From positions 1 to 29,965 of the forward strand of contig JADFYU010000028.1 of NCBI GenBank assembly GCA_015232865.1: DNA of 29,965 nt. The letters run 5' to 3'. Within the stretch, counting starts at the first letter, position 1; each line of letters begins with the position of its first letter. The notes beneath the pieces are model-generated. The model searched no databases and was not told where the DNA came from. It worked only from the letters and a program-made list of their open reading frames with translations. The translations under genes and the position numbers were made by a program. This document shows positions 8,501-14,338 of this stretch, piece after piece. Origin of the DNA: Magnetococcales bacterium. GTDB taxonomy: Bacteria > Pseudomonadota > Magnetococcia > Magnetococcales > UBA8363.

Positions 8501-10210
8501 TTCACCACCCTGGAAGCCGGCGGCCTGACTGACGAATCGGATGCGCAAACCTTCACCTTTACCGTGACCAACGACAACGCCGCGCTGTTTACCACCGAGC
8601 CGAGCATCGACAGCAACGGCGCGTTGGTCTTTACTCCGGCAGACGACGCCAACGGTGAAGTCGTACTGACCCTGACCATGACCGATAGCGGCGGAACAGA
8701 AAACGGCGGGGTTGACGTTTCCGAATCGCAAACCGTCACCTTGACCATCACCGCCATCAACGATGATCCGGTCATCACGGTGCCCATTTCCGCCGCCATT
8801 GACGCCTCCTCGACCGTCACCTTCTCCGCAGCCAACGGCAACGCCATCTCGGTTATCGATGTCGATGCGGAAAGCGGAACTATGGAAGCAGCCTTGGTTG
8901 TCAGCAACGGCACCGTCACCCTGAGCCAGACCACCGGATTGACCGTCAGTGGCAACGGCACGGCCAGCCTCTCTTTCAGCGGCACTCTGGACGATATCAA
9001 CTCCGCACTAGATGGGTTGCTTTTTACCGCAGACGGTAGCTTTAGCGGCACTGAATCCTTGACCTTCAGCATCGATGACAACGGCAACACCGGCAGCGGC
9101 GGCGGCACCACTCAAACCGCAACGATACCGTTGAGCAACATCATCATTTACTTAAGCATGGAGCAGGTGTATGCCGACTCCCCCATTGGCACGGTGATCG
9201 GCTTCTTGACGGTTGACAGCCCGGTCAGCGGAACGGTCTACACTTTTTCGGTGGCCGATCAGACCTACTTCTCCGTGGCCGACGGCAAAGATACCTCAAC
9301 CTATCGATATGGCTCTTTGACCGTCAATGACGCCAATCTGGTCAGCGGTGTCGATTATGATGTGGATGTGACGGTAACGACCGATTCGGGTCAAACCATC
9401 ACCACCACCTTTACCATCACCGGCACCACCCGGCCCTTCGACGATTCCGGCATGATTGATGTCACCCAGAGCGGCGCTCTGCTTCATGCCAATGCGACGG
9501 TCATCTACCAAAACATGGTGGCAGCCATGGCAGCCGAAACGCCCAGCAGTTTCAGTCTTTCAGAGACCGATCTGCGTACTCTGATTCTGGCCAAGCTCAA
9601 TCAACAACTGACCGGATCGACGGCCAGCCTCTCTGATATCAGCGATATTGTTTCGGCCATCGGTGTTGACGTGACCAGCTCGCAAATTGAAATAACCATG
9701 CGGATCAAAGCCTTGAACGCCATCTACAACCGTCTCTCATCGACGGTTCAAGCCAGCTTCAAGGATCTGGTCGATACCATCGCCACCTACGGCGACAGCT
9801 TTACCTTTGACATCAAACTAACCGTCGTGCCAGCTATGAACGGTACGAAAATCACCTATACGACCGGCTCTCAATTGGAGGTCATCCATCTGCTGATCGT
9901 CGATAGTGTCGCCTTTTCCATTTCAGATCTCATCAGCTATTACAATACCGCTGTCTCCAACCTCTCCTCCGACGGCAGCACCCTGAAGTTCTTTACCGGA
10001 GGCAACGTTCCTTTACATATATTGGAGGGCGCGTTGGATCGAGATCTGGCATTGAGCACGAATGAGTCTGCAACCAGCCTGGGATATGCCAACAGTTACG
10101 GCACGACCAGTCATACCATCTCCACCTCTGGCGTCGAGCTAAGCTATTATTTGCCCGGAAAAATAAGCAGTTACACATTAGGCACTGGAACAGTCACGCT
10201 AAACCCCTGA
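2516..10210 (+). CDS. Giant membrane-anchored FecR-domain protein with helical repeats and cadherin-like repeats
   Basis: 2564 residues, with ATG preceded by GAGGG at 9-base spacing. Visible order: one hydrophobic N-terminal helix (residues ~9-30) with no obvious cleavage site; a FecR domain (~82-220) with the hallmark TSVATMGVRGTEGFI; a long Gln/Glu/Ala-rich helical region (~280-745), including seven ~34-residue repeats (372-611); a Ser/Thr/Asp-rich linker (~745-825); a canonical cadherin domain (~828-936; VNENN, ATD, LDYE, AVSDN calcium-site signatures); a cadherin-like domain (~937-1053); four tandem 228/229-residue two-part units plus a fifth half unit (1054-2079); a domain resembling the 937-1053 one (2080-2205); and an unrecognised C-terminal region (2206-2564) mixing beta-rich and helical stretches. 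FecR plus cadherin suggests an envelope-spanning adhesin or structural stalk; that is inference. I see no RTX nonapeptides, LPXTG or other C-terminal sorting signal, so the export route is unclear. The adjacent secretin is a candidate gate. Confidence 0.9.
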   Translation: MGNLFQNKWFIAILLLTGITVAGGYLLLAPEGEKKQSSIAQAFQNRAPQPQRALQPTTMATDQNSDQASLSVQTVSQSIDQREVVALVTQVKGLVFAQFGEDKRTLTLGAPIFQGDKLITGKNGRLILKMHDDAVIALGADSEFLIQQYQYSHPKKSGKGLFEMSKGLLKFTSGKLAQLKDRPFHIITSVATMGVRGTEGFISLSGPTEDQELEVVTLKKEVVVWLEKPEKNLGSSNGRFYFALPTLLSSAQAADLTQEPTSVKKNQSLTASTTRGSSVQSASREQLKKAFTSTVIKPLDETAKQQIIDQVAQSLVEAGTAATVEEARAILEKTPDAVAVLIEAAEEKLLEQVANTVEEALIREENIQSLEEEFKAAVGEQAYAKIQEARQNQQEAEEQLAEETRTELEAAVGDPELVDRVLEIAEQKQQALLESDEQAKTRLEAQIGADKADDVLAIEAEQTAQQQALKERSDKQINEVLAGDANLVETVKQAQQLANKGASDAELLASLEQSLPKEQAEKVLDIFREAQTQAQNIDQQAKQKIQAVVPPEQLEATQAILTEKQITNQNTEQKTEQALKETLPAPAAQQVLGTLDKQAKKNQELVAKSAIKQSEAIPAAAQEVVRQIQQQQSELKKGPSLDQLTSTETASAIMSAVRAELNEQIEQFSQEVKTAVENNKTLEEALQEKAQAWADSKTKEAAEMGVDLAEADQAAKEAAKQAVIPKELTKATEKEKEKKEKKDQGGAVIDDVGVEQIDDTPAEDTPSQSPTTGGTPAGTATDPDGLSSGSASDSSSPNPIDTSNTTDNTDDNIPTWSAANVLRNVSPVLADTTFTVNENNAANTVVGTLSATDTNSDDLLSYSISEDTSGLFTIGSSSGTITILEADVLDYETTAVYNLTVAVSDNYVNALGEADPGITSATITIKVGNLNETPTVAASSTQTVLEDTATNLDDIVVADPDIGTLSTNTLVVTLEMSNGTITAGSTTGLTVTGNSSNALSLTGTPTDLNIALTKLYYTGDENFAGTDTLDITVTDTDKKTPLKTATSMTLTVEAVNDQPSFSLSSTQKTLSEDAGDQSYSFFATDLAANGGSDEADQTFSFTVSNDNTELFASQPTMDSSGNLTFTPADDAFGTAVLTITLTDSGGTDNEGVDTTDAQSVTITIEPVADTPTITEAGETSEEVQTSSGLVISRNANDGEEVSHFQITNITNGTLYQNNGLTAISDGDFITYAQASAGLKFTPDDNLNSSNSSFYFTIQSALSANDSDLGGDRVTAAIPTVYAVNDQPSFSLSSTEETLSEDAGSQTYSSFATDLAANGGSDEADQTFSFTVSNDNTELFAVQPALDASGNLTFTPADNAFGTAILTMTLTDSGGTDYDGVDTSVEQTVTVTIDPVADTPSITEAGETNEETQTSSGLVISRNVNDGEEVTHFQITSISNGTLYQNDGTTAISDGDFITYAQGSAGLKFTPDDNLNSLTGSFGFIIQASVSSQETGLGGDRVNAFIPTVNAVNDQPSFILGSTAEAVAEDAGDLTYSGFVTDLAANGGSDETGQTFSFSVSNDNTELFSSQPAIDSSGTLTFTPADNAFGTAILTITITDSGGTDYDGIDTSGEQTVTLTINPVADTPSITEGDSTLEDTQTSSGLVISRSSDDGEEVTHFQITSISNGTLYQNDGTTAISDGDFITYAQGSAGLKFTPDLNLNSETSSFGFIIQAALSDSATDLGGDQVTASIPTVTAVNDQPSFILTSSTVSVLEDSGDYSDIDFFSTTDSGGSTDETSSQTFAYDVTNDNNALFATQPAIDSTGTLTFTPADNAFGSAQVSITQIDSGGTDNGGIDTSETQTVTLTVVPVADTPAITDGGETLEDTQTTSGLVISRNSNDSDEVTHFQITNITNGTLYQNDGVTTISEGTFITFAEGNAGLKFTPGTDMNDVNHTFSFDIQAATSDSTADLGGDLVMGLISTVTAVNDQPSFELTSTTLSVDEDSGAYTGSSFFTTLEAGGLTDESDAQTFTFTVTNDNAALFTTEPSIDSNGALVFTPADDANGEVVLTLTMTDSGGTENGGVDVSESQTVTLTITAINDDPVITVPISAAIDASSTVTFSAANGNAISVIDVDAESGTMEAALVVSNGTVTLSQTTGLTVSGNGTASLSFSGTLDDINSALDGLLFTADGSFSGTESLTFSIDDNGNTGSGGGTTQTATIPLSNIIIYLSMEQVYADSPIGTVIGFLTVDSPVSGTVYTFSVADQTYFSVADGKDTSTYRYGSLTVNDANLVSGVDYDVDVTVTTDSGQTITTTFTITGTTRPFDDSGMIDVTQSGALLHANATVIYQNMVAAMAAETPSSFSLSETDLRTLILAKLNQQLTGSTASLSDISDIVSAIGVDVTSSQIEITMRIKALNAIYNRLSSTVQASFKDLVDTIATYGDSFTFDIKLTVVPAMNGTKITYTTGSQLEVIHLLIVDSVAFSISDLISYYNTAVSNLSSDGSTLKFFTGGNVPLHILEGALDRDLALSTNESATSLGYANSYGTTSHTISTSGVELSYYLPGKISSYTLGTGTVTLNP
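3629..4348 (+). repeat. Seven degenerate ~34-residue helical repeats inside the giant protein
   Basis: Residues 372-611 can be laid out as seven consecutive units of 34, 35, 35, 34, 33, 34 and 35 residues. Each opens with a pattern like xLEAAVGDPELVDRVLEIAE: an amphipathic start, a short Gly or Pro break, a second helix carrying V-L, then a Gln-rich tail. The units are diverged at DNA level, unlike the cadherin-like array downstream, so this is an older array. The pattern suggests a helix-turn-helix solenoid or a broken coiled coil acting as a stalk. Confidence 0.7.
5675..8752 (+). repeat. Tandem array of 228-residue cadherin-like units (4.5 copies)
   Basis: Units begin at 5675, 6359, 7043, 7727 and 8414, each with AVNDQPSF. 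The spacings are 684, 684, 684 and 687 bases, all in frame. Each full unit has an A half (~110 residues, ending near PVADTP) and a B half (with HFQIT, NGTLYQN, FITYAQ and GLKFTP). The fifth copy has only the A half and stops at residue 2079. The B halves of units 2 and 3 are identical over a stretch of more than 40 residues (starting DGEEVTHFQIT), which points to recent duplication or gene conversion. Confidence 0.92.
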
Positions 10211-10218
10211 TTTTAGTC

Positions 10219-10261
10219 CCACTTATCCTCTTTTTCTAACAACGTAAAAGAGGATAAGTGG
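10219..10261. terminator. 16-bp perfect hairpin after the giant gene
   Basis: 10219-10234 and 10246-10261 are perfect reverse complements around an 11-base loop, 8 bases past the stop codon of the giant gene. The right arm is followed by a mixed sequence with only a short delayed T run (about 10270-10275), so it is not a textbook intrinsic terminator. It may stabilise a 3' end or act as a weak terminator. Confidence 0.6.
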
Positions 10262-10310
10262 CTGAGATGATTTTTCCATAAACTTGCTAAAATCCCTTGA
10301 AACGGGTTAT

Positions 10311-10378
10311 CAATGAGCCAGTAGAATCGAGAGTTTGTACCGGTGGCGCGGGAACTACTGCCAAATTTGGATTGATTG
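10311..10378 (+). repeat. Diverged single-arm copy of the dispersed palindromic repeat
   Basis: This segment aligns along its whole length with the right arm of the element at 15317-15492. Shared blocks are GCCAG, GAATC, AGAG, TTGTACCG, TGCC and GGAT, in the same order and nearly the same spacing (about 40 of 62 positions by eye). It ends 10 bases before the Shine-Dalgarno sequence of the next gene. Confidence 0.5.
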
Positions 10379-10402
10379 ACTCACAGATTGAGGGAAAGAG
10401 AT

Positions 10403-11290
10403 ATGCGTAGGCCATACACCATGGTGATGACCATTTTAACACTGCTTCTGACCCTTGTCTGGTCCAACCCAGCCCAGAGCGAAGAGGAGTTCAACCTGAT
10501 TCGCATCAAAGGTTCCGATACCCTGGCCAAAGTGACGCAAGAGTGGCGTTCCGCTTTTCTGGATCTATACCCGGATTTAACCATCGACGTTCATGGCGGC
10601 GGCTCTGGCAACGGCATTGCCGCTTTGCTCAACGGTCATGTTGAGATTGCCAACACCAGTCGAAAACTCCGGGCTAGGGAAAAACGACTGTTTGCCAAAA
10701 AAACCAATCTTACCCCACATTCCATCGTGGTCGGTCTGGATGCCGTCTCCATTCTGGTCCATCCCGACAATCCCCTTAACGGCATCTCACTGACCCAACT
10801 GGCCCGGCTCTATGGAGTTGAAAACCAGATAAAAAATTGGTCTGATCTGGGCGTAACCATTCCCAGTTGTGAATCGGGGGAGGTTATTCCGGTCAGTCGT
10901 AAAAACAATTCGGGGACGTACCTGTTTTTCAAACAGACTATTTTTCAAAAACGGGCCCATTTTCATAACCGGGTGGTTGCCCACTGGAACTCAAAGGAGT
11001 TGGTCGATCATGTCGCCAAGAATCCTTGTGCTATCGGCTATTCCGGCATGTCATTCATCGACAATCGGGTCAAAACCCTCTGTGTCTCCAATATGACGGC
11101 GCAAAGTTCCTGCGTCCCTCCCACCGCCGCCTTTACCCTCAACAAGAGCTATCCCCTCTCCCGCCCTCTATTCATGTACACGGCCGGTGAACCGAAAGGC
11201 AACACCCTGGCTTTTCTCAATTGGATACAGAGCGAAGCGGGACAGGATATCTTGCAGAAAGTCGGTTTTGTCTCCAATCCGATTCCATGA
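10403..11290 (+). CDS. PstS-like periplasmic substrate-binding protein
   Basis: 295 residues. I start at ATG 10403 because GAGGG/GGGAAAG lies just upstream at good spacing and the protein then opens with a basic, hydrophobic signal peptide (MRRPYTMVMTILTLLLTLVW, probable cleavage near PAQS-EEE). The open frame extends upstream to a TTG at 10376, inside a dispersed repeat and without a ribosome site. The mature protein shows PBP-like phosphate-binding features: IKGSDTL near the N-terminus, a DVHGGGSGNGIAALLNG segment, SRKNNSGTYLFF and IGYSGMSF. These parts correspond to the hinge and oxyanion-binding loops of PstS relatives. No pstCAB permease follows, so it may be an orphan binding or signalling protein. 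The next gene begins 24 bases downstream. Confidence 0.82.
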   Translation: MRRPYTMVMTILTLLLTLVWSNPAQSEEEFNLIRIKGSDTLAKVTQEWRSAFLDLYPDLTIDVHGGGSGNGIAALLNGHVEIANTSRKLRAREKRLFAKKTNLTPHSIVVGLDAVSILVHPDNPLNGISLTQLARLYGVENQIKNWSDLGVTIPSCESGEVIPVSRKNNSGTYLFFKQTIFQKRAHFHNRVVAHWNSKELVDHVAKNPCAIGYSGMSFIDNRVKTLCVSNMTAQSSCVPPTAAFTLNKSYPLSRPLFMYTAGEPKGNTLAFLNWIQSEAGQDILQKVGFVSNPIP

Positions 11291-11314
11291 CACTTAAAAT
11301 CTCTATTTTTTTCC

Positions 11315-12337
11315 ATGAAAAATGCGTATGTGATGACCATTCCCCTGGTCCGCCCGGATCTAACCCAAGCGGATCAGGATTGTTTTCTGGCGCAACTCAA
11401 CAGCCATCCGTTTCAAGATGTGGCGGCGGTCGCTCAATGGGAGTCGGCCTGGCAAGAAATCTGGCAACGATCATGTGTCGCATTTACCGATACAACGGCT
11501 CTGATCAAGGCATTGAAAACGGTTTTCGGTTGGCCTTCGGGACAGCCGGTCAGTTGCGGCCCTCTGCTGCCCCCCTCTTGGCGGGAGGCTTTACAGGAGG
11601 CTTGGTTGGACCCGGTTTCACACGCGACAATGGACGATCACGGCCGGGAAACGTGGCTGGACAACGCCCACCCGTCAGCGACCGCTCCAGCCAAAGAAGC
11701 GAATCCGAGTGTGCGCATGGTCCAGCATCATTTTGGCCGACCGGCCCAAGCCAACACCAATACGACGACCACCCTGGAAGAGGTTTCAGCACTTTTAAAA
11801 CCGCTTGAGCAGACCGGTTGGGGAACCGTTCAACTGATACACCTGGATGGAAACCGCATGATTCAAGGGGGCGGTTCGACCTTGGTTCTCTCGACGGACG
11901 AATGCCTGATTGCCCAACTGAAAAAAGTCCGCTCAACTCCGCCGGCCGCAGCAATCTGCGCCTTGGGTCTTTCACAATTGAGGCGTCTTGAGGCCCAATT
12001 GAATCGGCGGCAGGCGTTGGCTCAACGCTATGGCGAGATACGCAATCGAGATTTTTTCACGCTTCCACCGAATTTTCCAGGGCAGAGAAGCTGGGAGATG
12101 TATGTTCTGCACTTCAAAGATGTAAAAAAGCGCGATGGATTGCTTCATTTTTTAAATCAGGCGGGAATTGGAGCGGCCCTCCCCATCTGGCATCATCACA
12201 GCCAGCCGAATCCGTTGGATCTCAGTCTGGCTCTTCCACTCTATGCCAGCCTATCGGATGTCGAGCAAAAACGGATTATCAACCGGGTTCATCGCTGGGT
12301 CGAACGGGGTGGACCGGAACCCCCGCAGACCAACTGA
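11315..12337 (+). CDS. Degenerate DegT/DnrJ/EryC1-family aminotransferase homologue, probably inactive
   Basis: 340 residues. The N-terminus (IPLVRPDLTQADQDCFLAQL, then a ...TTALIKAL segment) matches the opening of sugar aminotransferases of the DegT family (IPLxRPxxxxxE, then GTxALxLAL). The C-terminus (GIGAALPIWHHHSQPNP, LALPLYASLSDVEQKRIINR) matches the family's substrate-loop and LPLYPxLTxxEQ ending. The middle is shortened. The region that should carry the PLP-binding Asp and the Schiff-base Lys (family pattern xNKxITTGEGG) reads HLDGNRMIQGGGST, with Arg in place of Lys. This suggests a non-catalytic homologue with a regulatory or binding role. It is probably co-transcribed with the PstS-like gene. 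There is no clear ribosome site; an in-frame ATG at 11333 is an alternative start. Confidence 0.68.
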   Translation: MKNAYVMTIPLVRPDLTQADQDCFLAQLNSHPFQDVAAVAQWESAWQEIWQRSCVAFTDTTALIKALKTVFGWPSGQPVSCGPLLPPSWREALQEAWLDPVSHATMDDHGRETWLDNAHPSATAPAKEANPSVRMVQHHFGRPAQANTNTTTTLEEVSALLKPLEQTGWGTVQLIHLDGNRMIQGGGSTLVLSTDECLIAQLKKVRSTPPAAAICALGLSQLRRLEAQLNRRQALAQRYGEIRNRDFFTLPPNFPGQRSWEMYVLHFKDVKKRDGLLHFLNQAGIGAALPIWHHHSQPNPLDLSLALPLYASLSDVEQKRIINRVHRWVERGGPEPPQTN

Positions 12338-12370
12338 AAAGAGAAAAATTGAACGGGAAGAAAACGCAGC

Positions 12371-12465
12371 CACCGGATTGGTGATAAGGCTCTTTTTCGA
12401 TTCGGCTAGTAAATCAAAATGTTGAGCCATGTGCATACCTTCAACTGCCGAATTCAGGATCATAG
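12371..12465 (+). repeat. Single-arm copy of the dispersed repeat, touching the kinase stop codon
   Basis: It aligns from CACC at 12371 to ATAG at 12465 with 15399-15491 of the palindromic element. Common blocks include ATTGGTGAT, CTTTTT, GGC, AATCAA, GTTG, ACTGCCG/ATTGCCG and AGGAT-ATAG. It fills the gap between two convergent genes and its last six bases lie in the 3' end of the histidine kinase gene. Confidence 0.68.
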
Positions 12466-14325
12466 GGACGATAAAGATCTGTTGATTTCTTCCATATTGA
12501 TGGGCTTGGCAATCACCTCATTCATCCCAGCCTGAAGACACTGTTGAACGGTGTCTTTCATGACATCGGCTGTAAATGCAACAATCTTCAATGGCTTGTC
12601 TTTATCAACCTCCGAGGCGCGAATTTGCCGGGTTGTTTCAAATCCGTCCATTTTAGGCATTCGCAAATCCATCAGAATCACATCGAAACGACGTTTTCCA
12701 ACCTTCTCCAAAGCCTCCAAACCATCTGAGGCGACATCCACTTTATATCCTTCGCTAGAAAGTAATCCTTGCACGACTGTTTGACTCACCAGTTCGTCTT
12801 CCACCAGCAGGATCGACAATGGCAAAAATTTTCCCGATTGTCTCTTATCTTGTTGTTCGGATACCACTGATCTGGTTTCGAAAGAGAGTACCACATAAAA
12901 AATGGTTCCTTCTCCATATTGACTATTCATACTGATGGTTCCCCCCATCAGATCGACAAACTGCTTACAGATGGTCAATCCAAGTCCGGTACCTTGATGC
13001 AGTCGGGAGACGGACGAATCTAGCTGGGTAAAGGGGGCGAAAATTGATTGCAGATCCTCTTCTTGAATCCCAATTCCCGTATCCTTGACCGAAAATTCCA
13101 GAGTCACGAAATTTTCCTTGCTCGCCACTTTCTGAACGTGGATTGCGATATCTCCTTGTTCAGTAAATTTGACCGCATTACTCAACAGATTCCAGAGAAT
13201 CTGACGAAGACGAAGTGAGTCTCCATAGAGCAGAGTGGGAATCTCCTTTTCAACCGTCAAACTAAAAGCCAATTTTTTCTTTTCCAGGCTGGGAGCCACT
13301 AAAGATTTTAAATGTTCCAACAGCTCTTCTAAATTGAATTCTTTGAATTTTAAACTTAACTTCCCATCTTCAATCTTTGACAAGTCCAGGATATCATTTA
13401 CGATTTGCAGGAGAATCTTTGTCGAATACGACACGGTGTCAACCAATTTGGCCTGAGTATCCGGCATCTTTTGGCGTCGAAGAAGTTCGATAGCCCCCCA
13501 GACACTATTCATTGGGGTTCTTATCTCATGACTCATCGTTGCTAAAAACTCACTCTTGGCCCGATTCGCTCTATCCGCCTCCTCCCGAGCGATTTGCAAA
13601 TCGGCCGTTTTCTCATCGACTAATTTTTGGAGCTTTTTTTTGCTGACCTCGTTGCGCTCTTTGACCTTTGCCTGAAAGTGTTTGAGATCCATGCGCATGT
13701 TATCAAGGGTGACGGCCAGGGTCACCAATTCATCATTTCCTGGCAGGGTGATTCTGGATTCCAGGTCTCCTTGACCAATCAGCATACAACCGTCTGATAA
13801 TTTTTTCAGTGGTCGTCCAACCATTCTCGAAAGAACGAAATATTGAGTCATTACCTTGACCAGGATCATTAAGCTCAAGATCATTATCAGGCTTTTTATT
13901 CGCTCACCGATCTGCTCCTGGATCGGGTCGGTAAACAGGCCTATGACGACCCGTCCCAAGGGAAACCCTGGAGCCACTTCTATTATTTCCTGGTAAATTT
14001 TCGAAGACCCGTCAAACGAAGGATTATGCTCTTCGACAACGACCACCGTTTTCCCATCATTCAACAGTTCTATTCGAATGAAGGAGATATTCAGGCTCTT
14101 TGCGATAAAGGATTCAGATAAGGTTTGCAAAGCCGGATGATCGTCGTACAAAATAGGGCCAATGGCCGCCTGAGAAATCGCATAGACCAGCGAATTGGCC
14201 TGTGCATCCAACTGACCCATCAACCGTTGGCGCTCGATTGTAAAACTGTATGTTGCGTAGACGGCCGTAATCAATATTGACAACAGAGTCGTCCACAATA
14301 TCAGCTTAAGGTCCAGCCGTTTCAT
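12460..14325 (-). CDS. Membrane-bound hybrid sensor histidine kinase (HAMP-HisKA-HATPase-REC)
   Basis: 621 residues. There is a transmembrane helix at ~7-28, a periplasmic sensor region at ~29-142, a second helix at ~144-164, HAMP at ~165-220 and a coiled-coil linker. HisKA carries MSHEIRTPMN with the phospho-accepting His at 266. HATPase_c shows its N box (N383 in LSNAVKFT), DTGIGI (415-420) and GTGLGL (445-450). The C-terminal receiver has the acidic pair E509/D510, the phospho-acceptor Asp at 553 (LMDLRMPKMDG) and Lys 607. All catalytic residues are present, so an active hybrid kinase is expected, probably passing phosphate to an HPt protein not seen here. Its start is only 13 bases past the stop of the PhnD-like gene, so the two probably form a ligand-binding-protein/kinase pair comparable to TorT-TorS. 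The ligand is unknown. Confidence 0.93.
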   Translation of the reverse strand: MKRLDLKLILWTTLLSILITAVYATYSFTIERQRLMGQLDAQANSLVYAISQAAIGPILYDDHPALQTLSESFIAKSLNISFIRIELLNDGKTVVVVEEHNPSFDGSSKIYQEIIEVAPGFPLGRVVIGLFTDPIQEQIGERIKSLIMILSLMILVKVMTQYFVLSRMVGRPLKKLSDGCMLIGQGDLESRITLPGNDELVTLAVTLDNMRMDLKHFQAKVKERNEVSKKKLQKLVDEKTADLQIAREEADRANRAKSEFLATMSHEIRTPMNSVWGAIELLRRQKMPDTQAKLVDTVSYSTKILLQIVNDILDLSKIEDGKLSLKFKEFNLEELLEHLKSLVAPSLEKKKLAFSLTVEKEIPTLLYGDSLRLRQILWNLLSNAVKFTEQGDIAIHVQKVASKENFVTLEFSVKDTGIGIQEEDLQSIFAPFTQLDSSVSRLHQGTGLGLTICKQFVDLMGGTISMNSQYGEGTIFYVVLSFETRSVVSEQQDKRQSGKFLPLSILLVEDELVSQTVVQGLLSSEGYKVDVASDGLEALEKVGKRRFDVILMDLRMPKMDGFETTRQIRASEVDKDKPLKIVAFTADVMKDTVQQCLQAGMNEVIAKPINMEEINRSLSSL

Positions 14326-14338
14326 CGAAGATCGCTAT

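Noticed and set aside
10376..10402. Upstream TTG start for the PstS-like gene
   Set aside because: No ribosome site, it adds residues before a good signal peptide, and it lies at the edge of the dispersed repeat.
12168..12425. 85-codon frame on the plus strand
   Set aside because: It overlaps the DegT-like gene in another frame and runs into a dispersed repeat, with no family resemblance.
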